64,000 bases of DNA from CAVVAL01 sp963740215 (GCA_963740215.1 CAVUDJ010000008.1:62001-126000); one strand, 5' to 3'; shown: positions 32,900 through 43,490, numbered from the stretch's first letter. The notes: generated by a model from the letters alone, not told the origin. Program-made: numbers and translations.

Positions 32900-34170
32900 G
32901 ACGGGGCCCCGAAAGTGGTGTAGGCGGTGCGCTCGGGCAGCCGGTAGACCGTGCGGCCGGTCAGCGCGTTGAGGATGCTCGCGCTGCGCCAGGCGCCCAG
33001 TCCCAGGTCGGGCGCGCCGACTCCGTGGGTGTGCAGCTCGCCGTTCTGGACGAACAGCGAGCCGCTGACCTGCTCGTCCAGCGCGATGCGGTAGTCGGTG
33101 CCGATCCGCAGCCGCCCGCGCGCGTCGCGGCCGAGGTGGCGGTCCAGCGGCGCGAGGAACTCCGGTTCGCGGGCGGCGTAGCCGGTGGCGAGCACGACCC
33201 GGTCGGTGTCGATCGTGAAGTCGCGGTCCTGCTCGGTGTGCCGGCAGCTCAGCCGGTACCCGGCGCCGCTGCGCTCGACCCGCTCGACGGCGACGGCGGG
33301 GATCAGCTCGGCGTCGGCCTGCCCGCCGCCGACCGTCAGCTCGTAGAGGGTGTCGTGGATATCGCCGAGTGTCTCGGAGCTCACTCCCTTGTAGAGCTGC
33401 CACTGGCTGGGCACCAGCTTGTCGCGGGTGGCCTCGGGCAGGCCGTGGAAGTACCGGATGTAGTCGGGCGTGAAGTGCTCCAGCCCGATCTTGGAGTACT
33501 CCATCGGAGCGAACGCCCGGGTGCGGGTGATCCAGCGCAGTCGCCGGCTGGTGCCGTTGCTGCGGCGCAGCAGGTCCAGGAAGACCTCGGCGCCAGACTG
33601 TCCCGAGCCGACCACGGTCACGTCCTCGGCGTCGGCGAGGTCACCGACGTGGTCGAGGTACTCCCCCGCGTGGAAGACCTGCTTGCCGACCAGGCCCGCG
33701 AACGCCGCCGGGACGACCGGCTCGGTGCCCACGCCGAGCACGACGTTACGGGCGCGCACCGTGTCGGTGTCCGTGGTGACCGTGAACGCGTCCCCGTCCC
33801 AGTCGACCCACTCGACGCGGGAGCCGAAGCGGCACGACGGCAGCGACTCGGCGACCCACCGGCAGTAGTGGTCGTACTCCCGCCGCGGCACCATGAACCG
33901 CTCAGCGAAGTAGAACGGGAACAGCCGGTCGTGCTCGCGCAGGTAGTTCAGGAAGGAGAACTCGCTGGTTGGATCGGCCAGCGTCACCAGGTCCGCCAGG
34001 AACGGGACCTGGAGCGTGGCCCAGTCCAGCAGCAGGCCCGGGTGCCAGCGGAACTCCGGGCGCGCGTCGAGGAAGAGGACGTTCAGGTCCTCGACCGGAT
34101 GTGCCAGCGCCGCGAGGCCGAGGTTGAACGGGCCGATGCCGACGCCGACGAGGTCGTACGTGGTGGTCAT
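32896..34170 (-). CDS. lysine/ornithine/diamine N-monooxygenase (IucD/RhbE-type)
   Basis: A 424-residue flavin N-hydroxylase. FAD motif G-V-G-I-G-P-F-N-L-G-L (residues about 9-19), NADPH motif V-V-G-S-G-Q-S-G-A-E-V, and the C-terminal L-A-T-G-Y motif. W-H-P-G-L-L-L and F-L-A-D-L-V-T are typical of the siderophore hydroxylases. Given the adjacent diaminobutyrate decarboxylase, its substrate is probably 1,3-diaminopropane rather than lysine or ornithine. ATG 34170 overlaps the decarboxylase stop (ATGA). Confidence 0.93.
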   Translation of the reverse strand: MTTTYDLVGVGIGPFNLGLAALAHPVEDLNVLFLDARPEFRWHPGLLLDWATLQVPFLADLVTLADPTSEFSFLNYLREHDRLFPFYFAERFMVPRREYDHYCRWVAESLPSCRFGSRVEWVDWDGDAFTVTTDTDTVRARNVVLGVGTEPVVPAAFAGLVGKQVFHAGEYLDHVGDLADAEDVTVVGSGQSGAEVFLDLLRRSNGTSRRLRWITRTRAFAPMEYSKIGLEHFTPDYIRYFHGLPEATRDKLVPSQWQLYKGVSSETLGDIHDTLYELTVGGGQADAELIPAVAVERVERSGAGYRLSCRHTEQDRDFTIDTDRVVLATGYAAREPEFLAPLDRHLGRDARGRLRIGTDYRIALDEQVSGSLFVQNGELHTHGVGAPDLGLGAWRSASILNALTGRTVYRLPERTAYTTFGAPS

Positions 34171-35603
34171 AGCGTCTCCCGGTCTCCGGCGGCGGCCACG
34201 AGCGCCAGCAGCGCGTCGACGTCGTCGCGACTGGCATGCGGGTTGAGCAGCGTGAGCTTCAAGTGCAACCGCCCGTCGATCTCGGTCCGCCCGATCACGG
34301 CCCGCCCGTCGCGCAGCAGGGCGCGGCGCAGCCGTGCGTTGACCGCGTCGCCGCCGCGGTAGCGGAACACCACGGTGGTGAGCACCGGTGCGGCCGTCAG
34401 CTCCAGCCGCGGGTGCGCAGCCACCGCGTCGGCGGCGTGGCAGGCGAGGTCGTGGCAGGCGTCGACGAGCTCACCGAGGCCGTCGCGGCCCAGCGCGCGG
34501 AAGGTGACGGCCAACTTCACGGCGTCGGCGCGGCGGGTGGTGCGCAGCGAACGGCCGAGGAGGCTGACGAAGCCGCCGTCCTCGTCGTCGGCGGGGTTGA
34601 GGTAGGCGACCTGGCGCACAAGCGGCGCGAACGAACCCGCCGTCCGGGCCAGGAACACCCCCGCGGGTACCGGTTGCCAGCCGAGCTTGTGCAGGTCGAG
34701 TGCGATCGAGTCGGCGCCGGCCAGGCCGTCCAGCAACGGGGCCAGGCGGGCGGAGAACAGCGCACCGCCACCGTAGGCGGCATCGACGTGCAGCCAAGCA
34801 CCGTGGGCGCGGGCGAGGTCGGTGATCGCCGGCAGCGGGTCGATGCTGCCGAAATCGGTGGTGCCGGCCGTGGCGACGACCGCCGCCGGTGTCAGCCCGT
34901 CGGCGCGCAGCCCGGTGAGGACGCGGTGCAGCGCGGCCGGGTCCATGCGGTGCCGGTCGTCGACCGGGACCGGGACTACGGCATCCTCACCGAGCCCGAG
35001 CAGCGCGGCGCTGCGCTGCACCGAGAAGTGCGCCACCGCGCTGCACAGCACGCGTAGCCGCCCCTGCGCGGTGCTGATGCCGCTGGAGGCGGCGTCCACA
35101 CCGGTCAGTGCGCGGACCGCAGCGTCCCGCGCCAGCAGCAGGCCCATCAGGTTCGACTCGGTGCCGCCGGAGGTCATCACCCCGCCGGCGGTCTCCCGGT
35201 CGTAGCCGACCAGCCCGGCCAGGTGGCCGACCACGCGCTCCTCGATGGCGATCGCGGCCGGCGCCTGGTCCCACGAGTCCAGCGACTGGTTCAGGGCGCT
35301 GACCGCCACGTCCGCGGCGACCGCGACGGCCAGCGGCGGGCAGTGCAGATGCCCGGCACACGCCGGGTCGGCCGGATCGGCCGCGCCCGCCGCCAGCAGC
35401 CCGGTGATCTCGGCGAGGGCCTGGTGGTCACCGGCGCCCCGGGCGCTGAGCAGCACCTCGCCGCAGGCCGCGTTCACGGCGGCCGCAACGGATGGCGGCC
35501 CACCGGCCGGCAGCGGGCCACCGCGCCGGGCGGCGCCGGCCGCCAGGTGCTCCAGGACCGTGGCGATCCGCGGCTCCAGGGCACCCGGGGCGCCGGCCAG
35601 CAT
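34167..35603 (-). CDS. PLP-dependent L-2,4-diaminobutyrate decarboxylase
   Basis: A group II decarboxylase of about 478 residues. Seen: T-S-G-G-T-E-S-N-L-M-G-L, H-V-D-A-A-Y-G-G, and the PLP lysine in A-L-D-L-H-K-L-G-W. This is the DDC/RhbB subgroup that makes 1,3-diaminopropane from diaminobutyrate; the adjacent aminotransferase supports that assignment over tyrosine or glutamate decarboxylase. The start is uncertain: ATG 35603 is listed, while TTG 35642 overlaps the aminotransferase stop (TTGA) and would add 13 residues. It is the second pathway step. Confidence 0.9.
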   Translation of the reverse strand: MLAGAPGALEPRIATVLEHLAAGAARRGGPLPAGGPPSVAAAVNAACGEVLLSARGAGDHQALAEITGLLAAGAADPADPACAGHLHCPPLAVAVAADVAVSALNQSLDSWDQAPAAIAIEERVVGHLAGLVGYDRETAGGVMTSGGTESNLMGLLLARDAAVRALTGVDAASSGISTAQGRLRVLCSAVAHFSVQRSAALLGLGEDAVVPVPVDDRHRMDPAALHRVLTGLRADGLTPAAVVATAGTTDFGSIDPLPAITDLARAHGAWLHVDAAYGGGALFSARLAPLLDGLAGADSIALDLHKLGWQPVPAGVFLARTAGSFAPLVRQVAYLNPADDEDGGFVSLLGRSLRTTRRADAVKLAVTFRALGRDGLGELVDACHDLACHAADAVAAHPRLELTAAPVLTTVVFRYRGGDAVNARLRRALLRDGRAVIGRTEIDGRLHLKLTLLNPHASRDDVDALLALVAAAGDRETL

Positions 35604-35638
35604 CCCGTGGTTCGTGCGCTCCGCGGTCGGTGGGGCGA

Positions 35639-37028
35639 TCAACGGTGCGCCCGCAGGGCGCTCACGACGGCGGCGGCGAACCGGTCGAGTACCGCGGTCA
35701 CCTGCTCGTCGGTGATGACGAGCGGCGGCAGCAAGCGCACGACGGTGTCCTGGCGGCCGCCGAGCTCGACGATCAGTCCGCGGCGCAGGCACTCGGTGCG
35801 GATCGCCCTCGCCAGCGCGGGCGCGGGTGGCCGTGCGCCGAGCGGGTCCGTCTCGGCGTCCGGGTCGACGATCTCCACGCCGATCATCAGGCCGCGGCCC
35901 CGCACGTCGCCGACCGCCGGCTCGTCGGCGGTGATCTGCCGAAGCTCGGTGAGGATCCGCTCGCCGACCTGCGCGGCGCGCTGCGGCAGGCCCTCCGCGG
36001 CGACCAACCGCAGCGTCGCCGCGCCGGCGGCCATCGCGAGCTGGTTGCCGCGGAAGGTGCCGGTGTGCGCCCCGGGCGCCCAGGTGTCCAGGTCGCCGCG
36101 GTAGACGATCACAGCCAGCGGCAGGCTCCCGCCGATCGCCTTGGACAGCACCATGACGTCCGGCGTGACGCCACTGTGCTCGACCCCCCAGAACGTGCCC
36201 GTGCGGCCCACACCGGTCTGCACCTCGTCGGCGATCAGCGGGATGCCGCGCTCGGCGGTGATCCGTCGCATCTGCCGCAACCAGCCGTCCGGCGCCGGGA
36301 CCGCGCCGCCCTCCCCTTGCACCGGCTCGAAGATCATCGCCGCGGGCGGCAGCACACCGGAGTGCGAGTCGCTCAGCAGCGTCTCGACGTAGCGGGCACC
36401 GATCTCGGCGGCCATGTCACCGCCGATGCCGAACGGGCAGCGGTAGTCGTACGGGGAAGGGAAGCCGGGTCACGTCCAGCGCCGGCGCACCGACCGGCTC
36501 CTTGATCTCGACGTTGCCCGATACCGCGAGCGCGCCGGCCGTCATCCCGTGGTAAGCGCCGGTGAACGCGAGCACGCCATGGCGGCCGGTCGCGGTCTGC
36601 GCGAGCTTGATCGCCGCCTCGACGGCGTCGGTACCCGCCGGTCCGCAGAAGTGGATGCGCCCGTCACGCGCCAGGCCCGGCGGCAGCGTCTCCAGCAGCG
36701 TGGTGGTGAAGTCGTCCTTGACGTCGGTGCCGATGTCGAGAATGTGCAGCGGGGCACCGGAGTCGAGCACTCCGCGCACCGCCTCGATCACGACCGGGTG
36801 GTTGTGGCCCAGCGCGAGCGTGCCGGCGCCGGACAGGCAGTCCAGATAGGTGGTGCCGTCGGCGCCGGTGATCTCCATGCCTTCGGCGCGCACCGGCACG
36901 ATCGGGAACGACCGGGCATACGACCGCGCGGAGGACTCCCTGCTGCGCTGCCGCTCCAGGACACCCGCGGCGGGGCGGCGGCCGGTAAGCGAGTCGGGGT
37001 TGTAGCCGGTGTCGTGCGTTATACCCAT
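35639..37028 (-). CDS. diaminobutyrate-2-oxoglutarate aminotransferase (RhbA/Dat-type, frameshifted)
   Basis: Class III aminotransferase of about 462 residues when joined. The first frame starts at ATG 37028 with AGGAGA upstream and includes L-S-G-A-G-T-L-A-L-G-H-N-H-P and F-T-G-A-Y-H-G-M-T. Near 36450 it shifts; the second frame (ending 35639) contains F-E-P-V-Q-G-E-G-G, A-D-E-V-Q-T-G-V-G-R-T-G and the PLP lysine in V-L-S-K-A-I-G-G. The order and spacing match diaminobutyrate transaminases of siderophore and ectoine loci. It makes L-2,4-diaminobutyrate from aspartate semialdehyde and glutamate. The break looks like a sequencing or very recent indel. Confidence 0.9.
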
Positions 37029-37044
37029 CTGGGGAGGTCTCCTG

Positions 37045-37641
37045 TCAGGCAGATGCCGCCACGTCCTGCGGACGCAGCGGGAGGATGTAGGCGGCGTGCG
37101 GCTGCCAGCCCGGGAACGGCTCCAGGTCACCGACGTGGATCGCGCCGTATGCGGCGGTGACGGAGAGCATCAGCTCGTTGTCGTGTGCGATGTGGACCGC
37201 CAGGCGCTCCTCGGTACGCCCGGTGATCAGCTCGAGGTACAGGCGCCCCGCCAGGCCTAACCGGCGCCAGGGTGCGAGCATCACGCCCTCGCAGACGCCC
37301 AGCGTGCGACCGGGCCGCTCGACCACCAGGTCCGCGTACGGCTCGGGGCGCAGCCCATCCCACCAGCACGTGTCGGCGGGCAGGGTGTAGCCGTACACGA
37401 AACCGATCGCGGTGGCTCCGGCGTGCGCGCCGACGAGGGTGAAGCCGTCGCGCTGGGCGTGCCGCGCCAGCCGCTCGGCGAGCGGCGGGTCGGTGTGGTC
37501 GTGCGCGCCCGCCTCCCGGTACGTCTGCTCGTACACCGCGCACCACTGATCGAGGGTGGCCAGCACTGCCGTCCCGTCGTACCGCGAGACGGTCACGTCC
37601 GCCGAGGTGGCCAGTACGGCTGAGATACGGGCAGCGGACAT
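37045..37641 (-). CDS. GNAT-family N-acetyltransferase (RhbD/IucB-role candidate)
   Basis: A 198-residue GNAT protein and the first gene of the biosynthetic operon. The acetyl-CoA region is seen as V-C-E-G-V-M-L-A-P-W-R-R-L-G-L-A-G-R-L-Y. GGGGGAG precedes ATG 37641, and an iron box lies 52 bases upstream. In the rhizobactin and aerobactin pathways an acetyltransferase acylates the hydroxylated amine to form the hydroxamate; this gene is the only acyltransferase in the operon and so the candidate, though its sequence looks more like a general GNAT than IucB, so the acyl donor may differ. Confidence 0.85.
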   Translation of the reverse strand: MSAARISAVLATSADVTVSRYDGTAVLATLDQWCAVYEQTYREAGAHDHTDPPLAERLARHAQRDGFTLVGAHAGATAIGFVYGYTLPADTCWWDGLRPEPYADLVVERPGRTLGVCEGVMLAPWRRLGLAGRLYLELITGRTEERLAVHIAHDNELMLSVTAAYGAIHVGDLEPFPGWQPHAAYILPLRPQDVAASA

Positions 37642-37692
37642 GGCTCTCCCCCGGAGTCGACGATGACGGGATGCGACACCCCTTAGCCGGGG

Positions 37693-37711
37693 TTAGGCAA
37701 GGCTAACCTTA
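37693..37711. promoter_or_regulatory. iron box (IdeR/DmdR operator) of the biosynthetic operon
   Basis: TTAGGCAAGGCTAACCTTA; its reverse complement TAAGGTTAGCCTTGCCTAA differs at one position from the box at 26746-26764 and fits the DtxR/IdeR consensus. It sits 52 bases upstream of the acetyltransferase start. Confidence 0.85.
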
Positions 37712-37818
37712 GGACAAGGTCTCAGGTCGTGACCACCCCGGCCCCCTCACTCGCGCAGCCGGCCCGCGAACTCACCGCCGCGTACAACGGTGAAGCGGCC
37801 CTGTCCGGGCGCGTGTCA

Positions 37819-37884
37819 CTGCCGAGTTTCGGATTCTTGGGGGTCGGCGGAGCCGGAAACCCCCAAGAATCCGAAACTCGGCAG
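37819..37884. repeat. long perfect inverted repeat (25-base arms)
   Basis: Arms at 37819-37843 and 37860-37884 are exact reverse complements over 25 bases; each arm contains CTGCCGAGTTTCGGATTC or its inverse. The 16-base loop can form a further CGGC/GCCG stem. It lies about 137 bases upstream of the YciI gene and 108 bases from the iron box. No second copy is seen in the window and it shows no similarity to the 68-bp family. Confidence 0.85.
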
Positions 37885-38020
37885 GCGCGCGGCGGACGGA
37901 TTCGTGCGGCCGACCGCTGCTGGAAAAAGATCGGCGGGCGTGTCGATCCACGACACTCCTCGTTCGACCCAGGGGTGAGAGGGTCCAGAAAGGGCTCGGA
38001 CGACCCAGGGAGACAGAACC

Positions 38021-38440
38021 ATGAAGTACATGCTGATCATGCGCGCCAGCGACGAGGCCTACGCGGGTATGGGGGAAATCGACTTCAACGAGATGCTCGA
38101 GACCATCGGCAAGTACAACGAAGAGATGATCCGGGCGGGTGTGCTGGTCGCCGCAGAGGGACTCGACGACGCCGCCGATGGCGTGGTCGTCGACTACTCC
38201 GCCGAGCCGCCGGTGGTCACCGACGGCCCGTACGGCGAGACCAAGGAGCTGTTCGGCGGCTTCTACATCCTCAACGTGGCGTCCAAGGAGGAGGCTGTCG
38301 AGTGGGCCAAGCGGTCCCCGATCACGGGTAAGGGCTTCAAGACCGAGATCCGCCGGGTCACCACGATCGACGAGTTCCCGCAAGACAACGAGTGGATCCA
38401 GAAGGAGCGGGCGTGGCGCGAGTCCACCGGCCAGCTCTGA
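38021..38440 (+). CDS. YciI/DGPF-domain protein, ECF42 partner
   Basis: A 139-residue YCII-fold protein with the signature V-T-D-G-P-Y-G-E-T-K-E (the D-G-P-F-like motif) and F-G-G-F-Y-I-L. ATG 38021 follows CAGGGAGA. Fifteen bases later the ECF42 sigma factor begins. DGPF proteins are the known genomic partners and usual targets of ECF42 factors. Molecular function is not established. Confidence 0.92.
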   Translation: MKYMLIMRASDEAYAGMGEIDFNEMLETIGKYNEEMIRAGVLVAAEGLDDAADGVVVDYSAEPPVVTDGPYGETKELFGGFYILNVASKEEAVEWAKRSPITGKGFKTEIRRVTTIDEFPQDNEWIQKERAWRESTGQL

Positions 38441-38455
38441 GCGGATCGACGACAG

Positions 38456-39724
38456 ATGAGCGACCCCACCGGCCGTGACGCCGTCGCCGCCGTCTGGCGG
38501 ATCGAGTCCGCACGGATCGTCGGTGCGCTCGCGCGGTACACCGCCGACTTCGCGCTCGCCGAGGACCTCGCCCAGGAAGCGCTGGCCGAGGCGCTCGTGA
38601 CCTGGCCACGCGAAGGCGTACCCCGCAACCCCGCGGGGTGGTTGCTCACTGTCGGCCGGCGGCGCGCGATCGACGCGTTCCGCCGGCGGGCCGCCCGTGA
38701 CGAGAGGTACGCCGCCCTCGCCCACGACCTGGGCGAGGGCGGCGTCCTCGCGGGGAGCGCACCGGCCGAGGACGTGCTGTGGGATCCGGACCAGATCGAC
38801 GACGACGTGCTCGCGTTGATGTTCATCTCCTGCCACCCCGTGCTGTCGCGGGAGGCGAGGGTGGCGCTCACCCTGCGGGTGGTCGGCGGTCTGACGAGCG
38901 ACGAGATCGCCAAGGCGTTCCTCGTCCCGACCGCCACCGTGCAGGCCCGGATCACCCGGGCGAAGAAGACCCTCGGGGCGGCCCGAGTGCCGTTTGCGGT
39001 GCCGGCACCCGAGGAGCGGACCGAGCGGCTCGGCTCGGTGCTCAGCGCGGTCTACCTGATCTTCACCGAAGGATCCTCGGCCAGCTCCGGTGACCATCTG
39101 ATCCGACTCGACCTCGCGAGCGAGGCACAGCGCCTGGCGCGGGTGCTGGCCCGGCTGATGCCGGACGAGCCCGAGGTCCACGGCCTGGTGGCGCTGCTCG
39201 AGCTGACCGCGGCGCGGTTCCCCGCCCGCACCGGGCCGGACGGCGCGCCGGTGCTGCTGGAGCACCAGGACCGCCGCCGCTGGGACCGCTCCGCGATCCG
39301 CCGGGGACAGGCCGCCCTGGCCCGCGCGGAGAGGGCCGGCCGTGGCCTGGGCGCCTACGGCCTGCAGGCGGCGATCGCCGAGTGCCATGCCGTTGCCCCG
39401 TCGGTCGACGCGACGAACTGGGAGCGCATCGTGCTCCTCTACGAGGCGCTCGGCCGGCTCGCGCCGTCACCGGTGGTCGACCTGAACCGGGCGGTGGCGG
39501 TCTCGATGGCCCAAGGACCGGCTGCAGCGCTGCCGATCGTGGACGAGCTGGTGGCCGCCGAGTCCCTGTCGAAGTCGCACCTGCTGCCGAGCGTTCGCGG
39601 GGAGCTGCTCACCCGCCTGGGACGCACCGACGAGGCGCGCACCGAACTGGAGCTCGCCGTGCGGCTGTGCGGCAACGAGCGCGAGCGAGCGGTGCTGGAG
39701 CGCAAACTCGCCGACCTAGGCTGA
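38456..39724 (+). CDS. ECF42-type RNA polymerase sigma factor
   Basis: A 422-residue sigma factor. Region 2 is seen as F-A-L-A-E-D-L-A-Q-E-A-L-A-E-A-L, region 4 as L-T-S-D-E-I-A-K-A-F-L-V-P-T-A-T-V-Q-A-R-I-T-R-A-K. A C-terminal extension of about 230 residues (DUF6596 followed by TPR-like helices, with A-E-C-H-A-V-A-P-S and D-L-N-R-A-V-A-V) is diagnostic of ECF42 and needed for its activity. There is no anti-sigma gene nearby, as usual for the group. It probably transcribes its own operon with the YciI gene. Confidence 0.95.
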   Translation: MSDPTGRDAVAAVWRIESARIVGALARYTADFALAEDLAQEALAEALVTWPREGVPRNPAGWLLTVGRRRAIDAFRRRAARDERYAALAHDLGEGGVLAGSAPAEDVLWDPDQIDDDVLALMFISCHPVLSREARVALTLRVVGGLTSDEIAKAFLVPTATVQARITRAKKTLGAARVPFAVPAPEERTERLGSVLSAVYLIFTEGSSASSGDHLIRLDLASEAQRLARVLARLMPDEPEVHGLVALLELTAARFPARTGPDGAPVLLEHQDRRRWDRSAIRRGQAALARAERAGRGLGAYGLQAAIAECHAVAPSVDATNWERIVLLYEALGRLAPSPVVDLNRAVAVSMAQGPAAALPIVDELVAAESLSKSHLLPSVRGELLTRLGRTDEARTELELAVRLCGNERERAVLERKLADLG

Positions 39725-39785
39725 CGCGCGGCGCACCGAGGGCGGGTGACCGGGACTGCCCGCTCACCCGCCCGTCCGGAAAGCG

Positions 39786-40733
39786 TCAGCGCGGAGTACC
39801 GAAGTCCTGCGTCCAGAGTGGCGTGTTCTTCCCGTCGTAGGCGAGACCGACGCCGAGGTCGCGGAACCCGCAGTTGACGATGTTCGCGCGGTGGCCAGAG
39901 CTGTTCATCCACGCGTTCATCACGTCGGCGGGCGTGCGCTGGCCCTTCGCGATGTTCTCGCCGGCGCCCCGCCACTGGTAGCCGGCCCGCGAGATGCGGT
40001 CCGCGAACTGCGTGCCGTCGAGCGACGTGTGGCTGAAGTAGTTGTTCTTCGCCATGTCGGTCGAGTGGTCGCGAGCCGCCTTGGCGAGGGCGTCGTTCGC
40101 CGCGACAGGTGAGCAGCCCGTCTTCGCGCGCTCGACGTTGACCAGACGCACCACCTCGGCCTCGGCCGCGGCGATGGGGTCAGCCGGCGAAGGCGGCGGG
40201 GTCGTCGGAGCGGGTGACGTCGGGACGGGTGACGTCGACGCGCTCGGTGCTGGAGCGGCGGCGGACCGGACCTGGATCTTGTCGAGGTCCGGCGCCCAGC
40301 CGGTCGGGTTGGAGAACCGCAGGGTGTTCGCTCCGGCCGTCAGCGTGACGGTCACCGCGACGGTGGCGGGCCTGGTGTAGCTGCCGGTGCTGGTGAAGGC
40401 CAGCGCCGTCGGCTGCGCGCCGTTGACGCTGAGCTGCGCCGTGCGACCCGCTCGGGTGGCGTAGGCGATCGTCACGGTGGCGGGTCCGGCGGCGTCGGCC
40501 CGCACGTTCGTGAACGTCAGGACGCCTCTGTTGGCGCCGATCCAACCGACCTTCTTGCCGCCGGAGCAGGCAGAGCAGGAACCGACGCGGGCGCCGCCGG
40601 CGAGCGTGCTGGTGGCGGCCTCCGCCTCGTACACCGAGGGGTCGTCCTGCGCGCCGGCGGTCGCGATCTGCGTCCCGGCGGCCACGAGGGCCACGGCGCC
40701 GAGGGCACCGAGGATGAGGACAGTCTTGCGCAT
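39786..40733 (-). CDS. secreted CAP/SCP-domain protein with an N-terminal carbohydrate-binding module
   Basis: A 315-residue extracellular protein: signal peptide (residues 1 to about 29), a CBM35-like domain (about 33-157, with E-A-E-A-A-T and a final D-L-D-K-I-Q-V), a Ser/Pro/Thr linker, and a C-terminal CAP domain (R-L-V-N-V-E-R-A-K-T-G-C, Y-F-S-H-T-S, G-E-N-I-A-K-G, M-N-S-S-G-H-R-A-N-I). The CBM would attach it to a polysaccharide such as cell wall or plant material. CAP domain activity is unknown in bacteria. Convergent with the ECF42 gene. Confidence 0.9.
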   Translation of the reverse strand: MRKTVLILGALGAVALVAAGTQIATAGAQDDPSVYEAEAATSTLAGGARVGSCSACSGGKKVGWIGANRGVLTFTNVRADAAGPATVTIAYATRAGRTAQLSVNGAQPTALAFTSTGSYTRPATVAVTVTLTAGANTLRFSNPTGWAPDLDKIQVRSAAAPAPSASTSPVPTSPAPTTPPPSPADPIAAAEAEVVRLVNVERAKTGCSPVAANDALAKAARDHSTDMAKNNYFSHTSLDGTQFADRISRAGYQWRGAGENIAKGQRTPADVMNAWMNSSGHRANIVNCGFRDLGVGLAYDGKNTPLWTQDFGTPR

Positions 40734-40887
40734 GCAGAGTCACTTCTCTTCTGGTGGGCGTGGGTAACCGTGCGGCGAAGACCATACGGCGATAACGCGC
40801 AAATACCCCGATTGCGAAGATAGACATAAGGATCTCTTAAGCCGCGTGCAGTCCACTGTGGAAGCCGCTCCGTACTGATGTTGCGGC

Positions 40888-41298
40888 ATGATCGACGGCA
40901 TGGGATACCGGGTAACGGTCCAGCGGACCGAGGACGGCGGGTTCATCGCCCGCAACGAGCGCGGCGGCGAACTGGTGTTCGGAGACGCCGTGGAGGATGC
41001 CTTCAGCCCGGTCGAGCTGCTGCTCGTCGCGCTCGGCGGCTGCAACATCGTGACGGTCGAACCGCTCACGGCGCAGCGGGGACATCGGCTCGTCCGACTC
41101 GGCATGGTCGTGGAGTCGGAGAAGGTCAAGCCCAACCGGCTCGGCCAGATCACGGTCACGTACGACGTGGAACTGCCGCCCGACGATCCGGACGCCGACC
41201 GCGTCTTCCACGACGTCGCGAAACGGGTGCACGAGCGACACTGCACGGTCAGCACCGCACTGCATGACCCCACGCCGGTGGAGGTTCGCATCCCGTAG
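40888..41298 (+). CDS. OsmC-family protein
   Basis: A 136-residue OsmC/Ohr-fold protein. Seen: F-S-P-V-E-L-L-L-V-A-L-G-G-C-N with the first family cysteine, and the second region E-R-H-C-T-V-S-T-A-L with the partner cysteine, so a thiol peroxidase active site is possible. An alternative ATG is 12 bases downstream of the listed start. OsmC proteins reduce organic or hydroperoxides. It stands alone. Confidence 0.88.
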   Translation: MIDGMGYRVTVQRTEDGGFIARNERGGELVFGDAVEDAFSPVELLLVALGGCNIVTVEPLTAQRGHRLVRLGMVVESEKVKPNRLGQITVTYDVELPPDDPDADRVFHDVAKRVHERHCTVSTALHDPTPVEVRIP

Positions 41299-41380
41299 CG
41301 GTCGCCCGCCACCACTCCGCCATCGACACCGGCGACGTCTACCCTGGTGGGGATTCCTCACGTCGAAGCGGAGGACCGCA

Positions 41381-41758
41381 ATGTTGGGTGACTATCCGAT
41401 CGAGCCGGTGCTACTAGCCAAAGACCTTGGCGCGGCGAGGGAGTTCTACCACGACAAGCTGGGCCTGGAGATCCTGAACGAGGACGAAGCCGCTATCACG
41501 TTCCGTTCCGGCAGCACCCACCTGGCCGTGACCAAGAGCACGACCGGGACCGCAGACGAGCAGACACAGGCGTCCTGGACCGTCACCGACGTCCGCGCCG
41601 AGGTTGCGGAGTTGCGCGCGCGCGGCGTCGAGGCCCAGGAGTACGACCTGCCTGGACTGAAGACCGAAGACGGCATCGCGGACATCGGTTTCGCGTGGGC
41701 CGCCTGGATCGTAGACCCAGGGAAGAACGCGCTCGGCATCCTCCAGATCAAGGAGTGA
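41381..41758 (+). CDS. VOC-superfamily protein
   Basis: A 125-residue glyoxalase-like protein: P-V-L-L-A-K-D-L-G-A-A-R-E-F-Y-H-D-K-L-G-L-E at the start and F-A-W-A-A-W-I-V-D-P-G-K-N-A-L-G-I-L-Q at the end. GGAGG lies eight bases before ATG 41381. The specific reaction is not identifiable. It precedes the phosphoglucomutase gene by about 80 bases on the same strand. Confidence 0.85.
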   Translation: MLGDYPIEPVLLAKDLGAAREFYHDKLGLEILNEDEAAITFRSGSTHLAVTKSTTGTADEQTQASWTVTDVRAEVAELRARGVEAQEYDLPGLKTEDGIADIGFAWAAWIVDPGKNALGILQIKE

Positions 41759-41837
41759 GGACGCCAAGGCGTCTAACGTCGGACCGGATGCAGCCATCGC
41801 CGTCGAAGGCCGCCCGCTCGATGTCCGAGGAGCAGAC

Positions 41838-43490
<1,653 letters not shown>

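Larger units (their letters stand above)
37642..38020. other. 379-base divergent intergenic region
   Basis: Holds the iron box of the biosynthetic operon (37693-37711), a 25-base-arm palindrome (37819-37884) and the promoter region of the YciI/ECF42 operon. No gene is supported. Confidence 0.7.

Noticed and set aside
33025..34362. Long plus-strand open frame opposite the hydroxylase gene
   Set aside because: Shadow frame of a high-GC gene; composition is Arg/Gly/Val-rich with no motif, and the minus strand encodes a complete enzyme.
35604..35642. TTG 35642 as definite start of the diaminobutyrate decarboxylase
   Set aside because: It overlaps the aminotransferase stop, which is suggestive, but neither start has a clear ribosome binding site, so the ATG was listed.
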